From Virgibacillus profundi (GTDB lineage Bacteria > Bacillota > Bacilli > Bacillales > Amphibacillaceae): a stretch of 64,000 bases of DNA. Below, piece by piece: positions 15,029 through 25,013 of the stretch. Each line of letters begins with the position of its first letter. Position 1 is the stretch's first letter. A program made the translations under genes and the position numbers. The notes under the pieces were generated by a model. That model saw only the letters and a list, made by a program, of their open reading frames with translations. It had not been told where the DNA came from and did not search any database. Where the stretch lies: positions 124,001 to 188,000 of the forward strand of contig NZ_NPOA01000008.1 of NCBI RefSeq assembly GCF_002287375.1, written 5' to 3'.

Positions 15029-15904
15029 TTATTCCTCATGCAGCAATTCGATAAATACTTCCAAAGCTTTTGTTTGAAATGGAGATTTCGTTATAATCGA
15101 AAATTGCCGAATAAACGGGAGACCTTTTACTTCTAATACGTTTAAATCACCATTTTTTAATTCCTTTTGGATTGTCCATTGTGATAATAAACTTATTCCA
15201 AGCCCGGCTTCCACCGCTTCTTTAATCGATTGTGTACTGCTGAAATTCATTCTTTTTTCAGGTTGGATTCCTATTTTCTCAAACATTTTTTCAGAAGCTT
15301 CCCGAGTTCCCGATCCTTGCTCACGAACGATCCACAATTCCTGCCCCAGCTCACTTATTTTTATAAATCCATTCTGCTTTGCGAATTGATGTTTAGGAGA
15401 AGCCACAATTACCATATAATCCTCGGCAAATTCTTCGATCAACAATTGCTTATCTTTAAAATTCCCCTCCACTATACCGATATCCATTTGATGACTTGCA
15501 ACCAAACCAGCAATCTTAGCAGTATTTCCGATTGTTATTGTTGGTTGAATAGCAGGATAGGTTTTCTGCAAACGTGCAATAATATGTGGCAATACATACT
15601 CTCCAAACGTATAACTGGCACCTATGTTTAGGGGACCACTAGCTTTGTTTGACAGGTCATCCACTAAATTCTGCATCTTTGTATACAGTCCGGTAATTTC
15701 CTTTGCATGATGATAAACGATTTCCCCGGCTTTGTTTAAGCGAACATATTTATTTGTTCGATCCAATAACCTTGTACCGATATTTTCCTCAAAAATACGA
15801 ATATATTGACTAACTGCAGGCTGCGTCATATGCAATTCTTCTGCAGCCCGTGAAAAGCTTTGTCTTTCTGCTACGGTTACAAATACCTGTAAATGCTGAT
15901 CCAT
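15029..15904 (-). CDS. LysR-family transcriptional regulator
   Basis: The product has 291 residues from the ATG at 15904 (MDQHLQVFVTVAERQSFSRA); a TTG five codons upstream is less likely. Residues 1-60 are the winged HTH (AAEELHMTQPAVSQYIRIFE) and about 90-290 the periplasmic-binding-like effector domain, containing EQGSGTREASE. It is divergent from the YeiH-type gene across 116 bp, the usual layout for a regulator and its target. The effector domain resembles CysB/CysL-type regulators, but the ligand is unknown. Confidence 0.85.
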   Translation of the reverse strand: MDQHLQVFVTVAERQSFSRAAEELHMTQPAVSQYIRIFEENIGTRLLDRTNKYVRLNKAGEIVYHHAKEITGLYTKMQNLVDDLSNKASGPLNIGASYTFGEYVLPHIIARLQKTYPAIQPTITIGNTAKIAGLVASHQMDIGIVEGNFKDKQLLIEEFAEDYMVIVASPKHQFAKQNGFIKISELGQELWIVREQGSGTREASEKMFEKIGIQPEKRMNFSSTQSIKEAVEAGLGISLLSQWTIQKELKNGDLNVLEVKGLPFIRQFSIITKSPFQTKALEVFIELLHEE

Positions 15905-16020
15905 TCTAAACCCATCCAATCATTTCATTATATCGTTTTACTTATTATAAGTATTATAATTACTTATTTTAATTATATCAAAGAGTAGATTATGCTGGAT
16001 ATAGGAGGTTAAAACAATTT

Positions 16021-17064
16021 ATGACTACTGAAAACAAACAAAATCAGGAAAAGCCTCGGAAGAATCCCAATTCAAACACGAAATGGACTTGGATAGGCGG
16101 GGTTGTATTTACATTTTTAATTGCACTATCAGGTTACTTATTAGCTCTCCTGCCAGGATTTGCCTATGTCGGTCAATTAGCCTGTGCTATTATAATCGCA
16201 ATTATTTATCGCCAGATTTTTGGGTATCCTAAAAATTTAAAGAGTGGCATTACATTTTCATCAAAAAAACTACTCCGAGTAGCAATCATATTATATGGTC
16301 TGAGATTAAATATTAATATTGTGCTTAATGATGGGCTGGGATTACTTATTCGTGATGCAGTTGTCATCATTTTTGCCATTCTACTCATGATTTGGCTCGC
16401 AAAAGTTTTTAAAGCTAATACAACGATTTCTTTATTATTGGGTGTAGGAACAGGAGTATGTGGTGCTGCTGCCATAGCTGCAGTTGCACCAATTGTAAAA
16501 TCTAAAGATGAAGACACAGCGATAAGTGTTGGAATTATTGCTTTGATGGGAACGATATTTTCGATAATTTATACGATAATACGCCCTATTCTACCAATAT
16601 CAAATATAGATTATGGCATATGGTCAGGTATTAGTTTGCATGAGCTTGCCCATGTCGCACTAGCAGCCGCTCCTGCCGGAGAAGATGCACTGGCAATGGC
16701 TTTGCTTGCTAAACTCGGGCGTGTATTCCTGCTTATTCCATTATGCTTTATCCTAATCTATGTGATTAAACTTAAAAAGAATGGATCAAGTAAACCTGAT
16801 ACTAAAATTGCATTTCCCTGGTTTTTAATTGGGTTTATTATCTTTAGTATTTTAGGTACTTATGTTTTTGGAAGTGTAATACCTGTGTCAGATGAATTTA
16901 TGAACGGGGTTTATACATTATCTACCTGGCTACTAACTGCTGCAATGGTAGGTCTTGGCCTTAGTGTCAGCCTGAAAGATTTACGTACAAAAGCAATGAA
17001 ACCGTTAATTGCCATGGTAATTACGTCGATTGCACTCTCCATTTTAGCTTATTTTATTGTCTAA
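16021..17064 (+). CDS. YeiH-family (UPF0324) membrane protein, putative sulfate/sulfonate exporter type
   Basis: The product has 347 residues with about ten membrane segments and the conserved SLLLGVGTGVCGAAAIAAVA motif (about 136-160) and HELAHVALAAAPAG. UPF0324 proteins are annotated as putative sulfate exporters; the substrate is not proven. AGGAGG precedes the start. The divergent LysR regulator probably controls it. A hairpin at 17073-17100 follows. Confidence 0.82.
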   Translation: MTTENKQNQEKPRKNPNSNTKWTWIGGVVFTFLIALSGYLLALLPGFAYVGQLACAIIIAIIYRQIFGYPKNLKSGITFSSKKLLRVAIILYGLRLNINIVLNDGLGLLIRDAVVIIFAILLMIWLAKVFKANTTISLLLGVGTGVCGAAAIAAVAPIVKSKDEDTAISVGIIALMGTIFSIIYTIIRPILPISNIDYGIWSGISLHELAHVALAAAPAGEDALAMALLAKLGRVFLLIPLCFILIYVIKLKKNGSSKPDTKIAFPWFLIGFIIFSILGTYVFGSVIPVSDEFMNGVYTLSTWLLTAAMVGLGLSVSLKDLRTKAMKPLIAMVITSIALSILAYFIV

Positions 17065-17072
17065 AATTTATA

Positions 17073-17100
17073 AAGAGGCTCCCCCGAAGGTGAGCCTCTT
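17073..17100. terminator. Hairpin between convergent yeiH-like and lplJ genes
   Basis: A perfect 9-bp stem AAGAGGCTC/GAGCCTCTT with a 10-base loop lies between the two 3' ends. T-runs are weak, so termination is likely but not certain. Confidence 0.6.
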
Positions 17101-17118
17101 CAATAGATCTATTAAATC

Positions 17119-18114
17119 TTAATAGATCAGATTTATAAAGTCCTCTTTGGAGATTTTTCCTAAGTAGTGAGGAACATCTACATCTGCAAGAGCATCTTCA
17201 ATGGCTTTTCGCTCATGACGTACTCCTGCCAATTTTTCCTCAATAACCTGTACACTTCCGATTCCAAAGAAGTCACCGTAAATTTTACAGTTTTCAATGA
17301 TCCCTTTTTTAACATCCAACCGGACATCTACAAGACCGGCAGGGAATTTATGGGATTCCTTAATATTAAATGCAGGTGATTTTCCAAAGTTCCATTCCCA
17401 TTGCTGGTAACGTTTTTCAGAAATTTTATGAATGTTTTTCCAGTCTTCTTCTGTTAACTCATATCGTGGAATATCATTTATATCTTCTACATCAAATACA
17501 TGTCGTAAAATAATCTCCTTAAATTCATCCATAGTAATTTTCTCTTCCAAAAATTCGGATATGTTTGCAACACGGCTGCGAATTGATTTAATTCCTTTTG
17601 ATTCTATTTTTTCCTTGCTTACTTTCAAAGCTGATACAACATTTTCAATTTCAGAATCAAGCATTAATGTTCCATGGCTAAACATACGCCCTTTGGTTGA
17701 AAACATCGCATTACCGGATATTTTACGTCCTTTGACTGCAAGGTCATTTCTTCCTTGCATCTCGGCAGGCACACCTAATTTGTTTAATGCCTGCACCATT
17801 GGTTCGGTAAATTTAGCAAAATTTTGGAAGCTGTTTCCATCATCTTTTGTAATGAAGCTGAAATTCAGATTCTGTTCATCATGATAAACCGCACCACCAC
17901 CGGATAGGCGACGAACAACCTTTATTCCATTTTTATCCACATACTCTGTATTTATTTCTTCAATGGTATTTTGGTTTCTGCCAATAATGATAGATGGTTT
18001 ATTGACATAAAATAATAAATATGTATCTTTTTCACCAAAGTTTTCCAATATATACTCTTCAATTGCAAGGTTGATTTGTGGGTCTGTAATTCCCTGATTA
18101 TCGATAAACTTCAT
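17119..18114 (-). CDS. lplJ: Lipoate-protein ligase A
   Basis: The product has 331 residues from the ATG at 18114, seven bases after GAGAGGAG. It carries VRRLSGGGAVYHDEQNLNFS (about 73-93), the lipoate/ATP-binding loop, and the GRKISGNAMF catalytic lysine region. It attaches free lipoate to E2 and GcvH proteins via lipoyl-AMP. The C-terminal accessory domain (about 250-331) is present, so the length is normal. Corresponds to B. subtilis LplJ (YhfJ), with yhfI next to it as here. Confidence 0.92.
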   Translation of the reverse strand: MKFIDNQGITDPQINLAIEEYILENFGEKDTYLLFYVNKPSIIIGRNQNTIEEINTEYVDKNGIKVVRRLSGGGAVYHDEQNLNFSFITKDDGNSFQNFAKFTEPMVQALNKLGVPAEMQGRNDLAVKGRKISGNAMFSTKGRMFSHGTLMLDSEIENVVSALKVSKEKIESKGIKSIRSRVANISEFLEEKITMDEFKEIILRHVFDVEDINDIPRYELTEEDWKNIHKISEKRYQQWEWNFGKSPAFNIKESHKFPAGLVDVRLDVKKGIIENCKIYGDFFGIGSVQVIEEKLAGVRHERKAIEDALADVDVPHYLGKISKEDFINLIY

Positions 18115-18188
18115 CAAAAAACTCCTCTCTTAATTTGCTTCCATCTATTATTTTAATCCAATTAACCGAAGCAATCAAAACATATACC

Positions 18189-18926
18189 TTACGATTTAGC
18201 TGCCCAGATCATTCCCTCCTTCGCCAACTGAACATAGCCTTTATAGTATTCTTTTGCTTCATGCACTAATTGTAGGTTGTCACCATATTGCGGTAAATGG
18301 CTGAGAATTAATTCCTTCACATTTGCTCGCTCAGCAATTGTTGCACCTTCTGTACTTGTCATGTGCCCAGCCCCGGATCCATTCTGTTCTGCATAGAAAT
18401 TGCAATCCGATATTAATAAATCAGCATGTTTAGCAAAATCAATCCATTCTTCCTGATAGCTTGTATCAGCAGTATATACCATTACATTCTCACCATCTGT
18501 AATCCGCATCCCGTAGCATGGAACCGGATGCTTTGTTTTTAGAAAAGTAATGGAGAATGGACCAATCTTAAGGCTCTTTGTCGGATCATAGGCGATACCT
18601 TTCGTGAATTGATGTGTTAATGATTTGAACCCGGATTGATCTTCACGATGCCCGTAAATCGGCAGGACTTTGTCTTTGCCATCTACATAAAATTGAACAA
18701 GCCTGGCATACTGCAATACACCAATATCTGCCACATGATCATGGTGGTAATGGGATAAAATTACTGCATCAAGTTCGGAAACTGATTTATAATTTTGTAA
18801 TTTTGATAATGCCCCACTCCCCACATCAATTAATAAAGAAAAATCATCTTTTTCAACTAAATAAGCAGATGTAGCACCATTTGGGGCAGGATAACCACCC
18901 CAGAATCCAATTACTGTTATTTTCAA
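18189..18926 (-). CDS. yhfI: MBL-fold metallo-hydrolase (YhfI-like)
   Basis: The product has 245 residues with a TTG start at 18926, eight bases after AAAGGG; translation then begins MKITVIGFWGGYPAPNGATS. Metal ligands are in SHYHHDHVADI (about 57-67), D in YTADTSYQ and H in ILSHLP. The family resembles RNase Z-like or cyclic-phosphate hydrolases; the substrate is unknown. Adjacent to lplJ as in B. subtilis. Confidence 0.85.
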   Translation of the reverse strand: MKITVIGFWGGYPAPNGATSAYLVEKDDFSLLIDVGSGALSKLQNYKSVSELDAVILSHYHHDHVADIGVLQYARLVQFYVDGKDKVLPIYGHREDQSGFKSLTHQFTKGIAYDPTKSLKIGPFSITFLKTKHPVPCYGMRITDGENVMVYTADTSYQEEWIDFAKHADLLISDCNFYAEQNGSGAGHMTSTEGATIAERANVKELILSHLPQYGDNLQLVHEAKEYYKGYVQLAKEGMIWAAKS

Positions 18927-19025
18927 AAAAATCACCCTTTTTCATAATTTGTTGTAACACAGCATTGACAAATAGCATACTGTTATAATACAATGAATTT
19001 AATTAACTTATGAGGAGGAATCACT

Positions 19026-19154
19026 TTGATTAATGTCATTGAGTTTTTTAGAAATTTACCAAAGAAAAAATGCAGCCATTGTGGCCATGATATGCTTGAG
19101 AAAGCTGATTGCTATGGTAATTTATGTGACGAATGTGATCATCCTGCGAGGTAA
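19026..19154 (+). CDS. YhfH-like small zinc-ribbon protein
   Basis: A 42-residue frame starts with TTG seven bases after AGGAGG. It has two cysteine pairs, KKCSHCGHDM and GNLCDECDH, as in YhfH, a tiny Bacillus protein encoded next to yhfI. The paired CxxC motifs suggest zinc binding. It is divergent from yhfI. Position, ribosome site and motifs make it a confident gene despite its size. Confidence 0.75.
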   Translation: MINVIEFFRNLPKKKCSHCGHDMLEKADCYGNLCDECDHPAR

Positions 19155-19420
19155 GAATCCGTACTGAAATAACCAGTTGCCGGATATGTTTCACCTATTT
19201 TCACTGTACTACAACACTATACTTCCAATCCACTCACAGCTATTATTTGTAGCTGTGTTTTTTTTGCATATTTATAGTTATTGCTTAAAAGTTGCTAAAT
19301 TAGAAGCAAAATTTTTTTGACATCCCCTATTTGAAAATCTGAAAAATCGTATCATTCCATTTGCTTTTATATTATAATTAATTAGAGTACCGAAATAGTT
19401 TTGGAAAAGGGGAATAAATA

Positions 19421-21235
19421 ATGACTACAACTGGAACCAAAAGATGGAACCGTTCTGACGTACCTTTGGAACAAACATGGGATTTAAGTGATCTATTCGC
19501 ATCTCAGGCAGCCTGGGAAGAAGAATTAGCAGCAATTCAATCAGATATTTCTGAGGTAACCAAATATAAAGGTTCACTGGAAACAAGTGCTGAGAACCTG
19601 TTACATTGTCTTTCCACACTGGAGAACTATCAGCAAAGGGTGATCCGTGTTGCTACATATGCCAGTTTGCGTGCAAGTGCTGACGGTATTGATCCTAACA
19701 ATCAACGCGACTCGGCAAGAGTATCCTCAGCATTAGCCGGGATCGGTACCAAACTTTCTTTTATTGAATCAGAATTATTAACACTTTCTAAAGAAACCAT
19801 TGATCAATTTTTGAAAGAAGAACCCAAATTGCAAACCTATCAAAAGATGCTTGAGGATACATTGGAGAAAAAACCTCATACATTAACACCGGAAATAGAG
19901 GAAACGTTAGCTGCACTTAGTGAGGTGCACGGTGCACCATATATGATTTACGGGCGCAGCAAGTCCTCTGACATGGAATTTGATTCGATTACAGGTGAAG
20001 ATGGCAGTGAATTACCAATGTCAGCAGCATTATATGAAGATCGTTATGAACTGGCAGCTGATAAAAATACACGTCGAAAGGCTTATGATTCTTTTATTAA
20101 AACATTGAATCAATATAAAAATACGTATGCTGCAACATATGCAACAGAAGTGACAAAACAGGTGACAATGGCGAACTTGCGCTCCTATGAGTCTGTTACA
20201 GATATGCTGCTTACATCTCAACAAGTAACAAAAGAGATGTATCATAATCAGTTAGATGTTATCCAGGAAGAATTAGCACCACATATGAGACGTTATGCAA
20301 AGCTAATGAAGGAAAAACTGGAACTTGATGAACTGCATTACAGTGATTTAAAAGCACCACTTGATCCTGAATTTAATCCGAGCACAACTTATGAAGAAGC
20401 ATCATCTACTATTCTGGAAGCATTGGAAGTCATGGGTCCTGAATATAGTGAAATCATGAAAAAAAGTTTGAATGACCGCTGGGTCGATTTAGCAGATAAT
20501 ACAGGGAAAGCTACCGGTGCTTTCTGTTCAAGCCCTTATGGTGTTCATCCTTACATTTTATTAACATGGACTGATACAATGCGTGGCGCTTTTGTATTGG
20601 CACATGAATTAGGTCATGCGGGACATTTTTACCTTGCCGGGAAAAATCAATCCCTTGTAAATACGCGCCCTTCCACCTATTTCGTTGAAGCACCATCAAC
20701 GATAAATGAATTGTTGTTAGCCAATCATTTACTTGAAAAAACAGATGACAAACGAATGAAGCGCTGGGTGATTACACAATTACTGGGAACCTACTATCAT
20801 AACTTTGTAACACATCTATTAGAGGGAGAGTTCCAGCGTCGTGTATATGCACTTGCGGAAGAAGGAACACCATTGACAGCCAATGTTTTATCAGCGCAAA
20901 AAAGAGAAGCATTGGAGAATTTCTGGGGTGATACAGTAGCATTTGATGAAGGGGCCGGCCTAACCTGGATGCGACAGCCGCATTATTATATGGGATTATA
21001 TCCATATACGTATTCTGCTGGCTTAACTGTATCCACTGCGGTTGCACAAAAAATCCAAACTGAAGGAAAACCCGCTGTTGATCGTTGGTTGGACGTGCTG
21101 CGAGCAGGCGGCAGCAAGAAACCACTTGATCTTATCAAACAAGCAGGTGTGGATATGTCAAAAACAGATGCCATTAAAGAAGCAGTAGCATTTGTCGGCT
21201 CACTTGTCGATGAATTGGAGAAGAGTTACGAATAG
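19421..21235 (+). CDS. pepF: Oligoendopeptidase F (M3B metallopeptidase)
   Basis: The product has 604 residues with the N-terminal helical PepF domain and the M3 catalytic domain containing LAHELGHAGHF (HEXXH at about residue 389) and a downstream glutamate region STINELLLANHL. It degrades short peptides in the cytoplasm. Length is typical of the family. AAAAGGGG precedes the ATG. A terminator follows at 21248. Confidence 0.95.
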   Translation: MTTTGTKRWNRSDVPLEQTWDLSDLFASQAAWEEELAAIQSDISEVTKYKGSLETSAENLLHCLSTLENYQQRVIRVATYASLRASADGIDPNNQRDSARVSSALAGIGTKLSFIESELLTLSKETIDQFLKEEPKLQTYQKMLEDTLEKKPHTLTPEIEETLAALSEVHGAPYMIYGRSKSSDMEFDSITGEDGSELPMSAALYEDRYELAADKNTRRKAYDSFIKTLNQYKNTYAATYATEVTKQVTMANLRSYESVTDMLLTSQQVTKEMYHNQLDVIQEELAPHMRRYAKLMKEKLELDELHYSDLKAPLDPEFNPSTTYEEASSTILEALEVMGPEYSEIMKKSLNDRWVDLADNTGKATGAFCSSPYGVHPYILLTWTDTMRGAFVLAHELGHAGHFYLAGKNQSLVNTRPSTYFVEAPSTINELLLANHLLEKTDDKRMKRWVITQLLGTYYHNFVTHLLEGEFQRRVYALAEEGTPLTANVLSAQKREALENFWGDTVAFDEGAGLTWMRQPHYYMGLYPYTYSAGLTVSTAVAQKIQTEGKPAVDRWLDVLRAGGSKKPLDLIKQAGVDMSKTDAIKEAVAFVGSLVDELEKSYE

Positions 21236-21247
21236 TATATATTGGTA

Positions 21248-21282
21248 ATGCCCGGGTCTTTATGAGACCGGGCATGTTTTTC
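21248..21282 (+). terminator. Terminator of pepF
   Basis: ATGCCCGG-GTCT pairs with AGACCGGGCAT around a short loop with one bulged G, followed by GTTTTTC. Confidence 0.85.
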
Positions 21283-21291
21283 TTATTAAAT

Positions 21292-21393
21292 ATGTGAACT
21301 TCTGCCATTTTGTTGTAAACTTCTGACCATCTCACTGTGAACTTCTAACCATTTCATTGTGAACTTCTGCCTTTTCACTGTGAACTTCAGCCT
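21292..21393. repeat. Five-copy tandem array, unit about 21 bp
   Basis: The core TGTGAACTTCTGCC recurs five times at about 21-bp spacing, separated by CATTTCA-like filler, between the pepF terminator and the hemY terminator. Units differ by one to three bases. Not protein-coding in either direction. Confidence 0.85.
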
Positions 21394-21411
21394 CGCCGGT
21401 AAAAGCGCAAT

Positions 21412-21452
21412 AAAAAACTGGTCCCAAGCAATCAATTAAGCCTGGAACCAGC
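21412..21452 (-). terminator. Terminator of hemY operon
   Basis: Read leftward, CTGGTTCCAGGC and GCTTGGGACCAG pair and are followed by TTTTTT. Confidence 0.75.
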
Positions 21453-21459
21453 ATATCAT

Positions 21460-22863
21460 CTAACCTCTTAAAAATTCCAAAACATCTGCAACAGCTTTTT
21501 CACCCTGATCAATACAATCCGGTACACCAATACCTTCATAAGAGCTTCCTGTTAAAAACACACCTGGTATATGCTCACTTGCCTCATGACGAACTGTTGC
21601 AATCCGTTCTTTATGTCCAACCGTATATTGAGGCATCGCATTTTTCCAGCGTGTAATCACACTGAATTCAGGCTCTGCAGTTATATTCATTGTCTTATTT
21701 AAATCCTTTAATACAATTTGCTTAATTTCTTCATCAGAAAGATCAACGACGGATTGATCACTTGGTCTGCCTACATAACAGCGGATCAGTACTTTACCAT
21801 CCGGCGTTGTTGCAGGCCACTTTTTATGTGTCCAGGTACATGCTGTAATTCGGAAATCACTATTTCGGGACACAACAAACCCTGTTCCGTCTATATCCCT
21901 TTTGATTGCAGATTTATCAAAGGCCATCGCAACATTTGCCACAGATGTTGCCGGTATATCTTTGAAAGTTTTAAAGAAATCATATTGACTGAACACTTTC
22001 GGTAAACTGTAATGAGGGGCAGCCATTATAATTGCATCGGCTTTTGCCACTTCACCATTACTTAGCAGTAAATGATAACCATGTTCCTTTTTCTCTACAT
22101 GATCTACAGCAGCATTCAATTCAACTGTCCCATCATCTAATTTCTGCTCAATTTTATCAACTAAGCTTTCCAAACCGTCTTTAAGCGAAAAGAACATTCC
22201 TGGTTTCTTCCCTGTTGATTTCTTCCGCTTGGGTATTGTTTTTTGCAGTCCTTTTACCAAACTGCGATGTTCCTGCTCAAGCTGATAAAAATTAGGGAAT
22301 GTTGCCATCAGACTCATATCATCAATATCCCCTGCATAAATGCCGGATAGTAATGGCTCTATCAAATTTTCCACCAGTTCATTTCCGAAACGATGGCGGA
22401 AAAACCCTCCAAGGGATTGGTCACTTACTTCCTTCCCCTTTGGCAAAGCAAAATCAAACCCTGCACGAAGTTTCCCTTTCAGAGAAAAAATCCTTGAAAA
22501 CAAAAATGGCCTTACTTGTGTCGGAATTCCCATGAAAGCACCACTAGGCATTTTATGTAATTTATTATTCACTAAAATATAGGATTGACCAGTTCCATTT
22601 CGAACGAGCTCATCACTCATACCTAATTCTTCTACAAGCTTAACTGCAGGCTGCTTTCGTGCTAGAAACGAATCCGGCCCGCGCTCAATGGTAAAACCGT
22701 CACGCTTCACTGTTTTGATTTTTCCACCTAAACGATCTCCTGCTTCAACCAGTTTTACCTCGTATGGCAGATTGTTCTCTTTTATTTCTTTTTGTAAATA
22801 GTAAGCAGCGGATAACCCAGTTATCCCGCCGCCTACAATTACAATTTTTTTAGTGTTGCTCAT
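21460..22863 (-). CDS. hemY: Coproporphyrinogen III oxidase (HemY/CgoX)
   Basis: The product has 467 residues. The N-terminal FAD-binding GGGITGLSAAYYLQK (about 10-25) and the GSSYEGIGVPDCIDQG C-terminal FAD motif are clear. In Gram-positive bacteria this enzyme oxidises coproporphyrinogen III to coproporphyrin III. It is the last gene of hemE-hemH-hemY; its ATG overlaps the hemH stop by one base (TAATG), indicating coupling. Confidence 0.94.
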   Translation of the reverse strand: MSNTKKIVIVGGGITGLSAAYYLQKEIKENNLPYEVKLVEAGDRLGGKIKTVKRDGFTIERGPDSFLARKQPAVKLVEELGMSDELVRNGTGQSYILVNNKLHKMPSGAFMGIPTQVRPFLFSRIFSLKGKLRAGFDFALPKGKEVSDQSLGGFFRHRFGNELVENLIEPLLSGIYAGDIDDMSLMATFPNFYQLEQEHRSLVKGLQKTIPKRKKSTGKKPGMFFSLKDGLESLVDKIEQKLDDGTVELNAAVDHVEKKEHGYHLLLSNGEVAKADAIIMAAPHYSLPKVFSQYDFFKTFKDIPATSVANVAMAFDKSAIKRDIDGTGFVVSRNSDFRITACTWTHKKWPATTPDGKVLIRCYVGRPSDQSVVDLSDEEIKQIVLKDLNKTMNITAEPEFSVITRWKNAMPQYTVGHKERIATVRHEASEHIPGVFLTGSSYEGIGVPDCIDQGEKAVADVLEFLRG

Positions 22864-23798
22864 TACACTTCACTCTTTACTTTTTTTAATACAACATCAG
22901 CTAATGTGTTAATAAATTGCGGATTTACGTTAGGCATTTCCGGACGATAATAATTTGCTCCCACTTCGTCACAGACAACTTTACACTCATAATCATTGTC
23001 ATATAAAACCTCTAAGTGATCTGCGATAAATCCAACAGGTGCATATACGAAGGAACGATATCCTTTTTGTTCGTATAATTCACGTGTTAAATCCTGAACA
23101 TCAGGTCCAAGCCACGGATCCGGGGTATTTCCTTCACTTTGCCAGCCAATTTCATAATTTTTAATGCCAGCCTCTTCCACAATAAGCTTAGCGGTTTCTT
23201 TAAGTTGATCCGGATATGGGTCGCCATCTTGCAATATTTTTTCCGGTAAACTATGTGCTGAAACGATCAGTACCGCTTCCCTGCGTTCTTCCGGGGTCAT
23301 TTCAAAGAAAACAGCGCCGATTTTGTCTGCCCAGTAAGTTATAAAGCCTGGTGCATCATACCAGCTTTCAACAGAGTCAATTTTAATACCGTGCTTTGCT
23401 GCCTGTTCGTTTGCTCTTGCATTATAGGATTTCACACTGAATGTGGAATAATGTGGAGCCAGTACAAGTGACACTGCTTCTTCAATGCCGTCCTTAGCCA
23501 TTTCTTCCACCGCATCTTCAATAAATGGCTCAATATGCTTTAAGCCAATATATGCTTTAAATTCAATTTCATCCTGATCAGCATTTAAATTAGCCTCAAT
23601 TGCATGTGCCTGCTGTTCTGTAATTTTTGCTAATGGCGAAATACCACCAATTGCTTTATAACGGTCTTTTAAATCCTGCAATGCATCCTCTGCCGGTTTT
23701 CTGCCATGACGAATATGTGTATAATAGCGTTCAATATCTTCCTCCTGATACGGAGTTCCATATGCCATTATAAGTAATCCCATTTTTCTTTTTCCCAT
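22863..23798 (-). CDS. hemH: Coproporphyrin ferrochelatase (HemH/CpfC)
   Basis: The product has 311 residues from the ATG at 23798, which follows AGAGG; an upstream GTG adds three residues. It shows [12 protein letters not shown] at the start, [17 protein letters not shown] with the active-site His (about 185) and [15 protein letters not shown] with the conserved Glu. It inserts Fe2+ into coproporphyrin III on the membrane face. Middle gene of the heme operon. Confidence 0.95.
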   Translation of the reverse strand: MGKRKMGLLIMAYGTPYQEEDIERYYTHIRHGRKPAEDALQDLKDRYKAIGGISPLAKITEQQAHAIEANLNADQDEIEFKAYIGLKHIEPFIEDAVEEMAKDGIEEAVSLVLAPHYSTFSVKSYNARANEQAAKHGIKIDSVESWYDAPGFITYWADKIGAVFFEMTPEERREAVLIVSAHSLPEKILQDGDPYPDQLKETAKLIVEEAGIKNYEIGWQSEGNTPDPWLGPDVQDLTRELYEQKGYRSFVYAPVGFIADHLEVLYDNDYECKVVCDEVGANYYRPEMPNVNPQFINTLADVVLKKVKSEV

Positions 23799-23858
23799 GA
23801 TAAGCACCTCTTTTAAAAATTGGCTCTTTTAGTAAAGATTGTTGTTTAGTCTAAATGT

Positions 23859-24893
23859 TTAACGCTTGGAATACGTATGAACAAACTCAGTCAGCTTTTT
23901 CAATGTTGCTGGTTTAATATCTGGCGTGACACCATGACCTAAGTTAAATACATGCCTAGTGTCTTTCATACCTTCATCCAAAATACCTTTTGCCCGATTT
24001 TCAATTGTTTCCCATTCAGTCAATAACAGGCTTGGATCCAAATTACCCTGCAGTACCTTTGTTACACCCATCTGACGGGCCTCGCTAATACTGGTACGCC
24101 AGTCCAAACCAATAACATCAACAGGCAGGTCATTCCATTCCAGCAGCAGATGTCTTGCGCCTACTCCGAAATAGATTAATGGCACATTATGCTTCCTTAA
24201 CTCTGAAAAGATTCTTGTCATAATCGGTTTAATAAACACACGGTAGTCTGCAGCATTTAATGCCCCGACCCAGGAATCAAAGATCTGAATTACCTTTGCT
24301 CCTGCTTCGATTTGTGCTTCCACATAAGTTATAGTCATATCCGCAAGCTTGTCCATCAGTAGAAACCACACTTCAGAATCACGGTACATAAATGCTTTTG
24401 TTTTACTGTAATTTTTCGATGGGCCACCTTCAATCATATAGCTTGCCAGTGTAAACGGAGCCCCACTGAAGCCGATTAAAGGAACCTCAAGCTGTTCTTC
24501 TGTTAAAATTCGGATCGTGTCCAAAACATAAGGAACATCTGCTGTCGGATTAATCGTTCCCAGTTTTTCCACATCCTGAATATTTTTAATCGGATTGTGA
24601 ATAACCGGACCAATTCCTGATTTAATTTCCACGTCCACACCCAGTGCAGGAAGTGGTGACATAATGTCTTTATAAAGAATTGCTGCATCTACATTATAAT
24701 GTTCTACAGGTAATCGTGTAACATATGCACATAGTTCAGGCTGATGTGTGATTTCAAATAAAGAATATTTTTTCTTTAATTCACGGTATTCTTCCTGTGA
24801 TCTCCCTGCTTGTCTCATATACCAGGCTGGTGTATAATTCGTTTTTTCACCATTATAAGCTCTAATAATAGTGTCATTTATTTTCTTGGACAT
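23859..24893 (-). CDS. hemE: Uroporphyrinogen decarboxylase
   Basis: The product has 344 residues from the ATG at 24893, five bases after GGGTGA; an ATG three codons upstream sits too close to that site. Signatures [18 protein letters not shown] (about 20-37) and [17 protein letters not shown] are intact. It converts uroporphyrinogen III to coproporphyrinogen III. First gene of hemEHY. Confidence 0.95.
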   Translation of the reverse strand: MSKKINDTIIRAYNGEKTNYTPAWYMRQAGRSQEEYRELKKKYSLFEITHQPELCAYVTRLPVEHYNVDAAILYKDIMSPLPALGVDVEIKSGIGPVIHNPIKNIQDVEKLGTINPTADVPYVLDTIRILTEEQLEVPLIGFSGAPFTLASYMIEGGPSKNYSKTKAFMYRDSEVWFLLMDKLADMTITYVEAQIEAGAKVIQIFDSWVGALNAADYRVFIKPIMTRIFSELRKHNVPLIYFGVGARHLLLEWNDLPVDVIGLDWRTSISEARQMGVTKVLQGNLDPSLLLTEWETIENRAKGILDEGMKDTRHVFNLGHGVTPDIKPATLKKLTEFVHTYSKR

Positions 24894-25013
24894 ATCATTC
24901 ACCCTTTTTACTTACTTATAATACATATACCTCTTATAACATCCTTATTTACTATATCTATTTATCTGATTAAAGTATAGTAATGCCAGGTTATTGTCAT
25001 GAATTTGTCTAAA

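Noticed and set aside
15905-16020. Specific LysR operator in the LysR/yeiH-like interval
   Set aside because: The interval is almost all A and T with several overlapping TTATAAT-like dyads, so no single T-N11-A site can be chosen.
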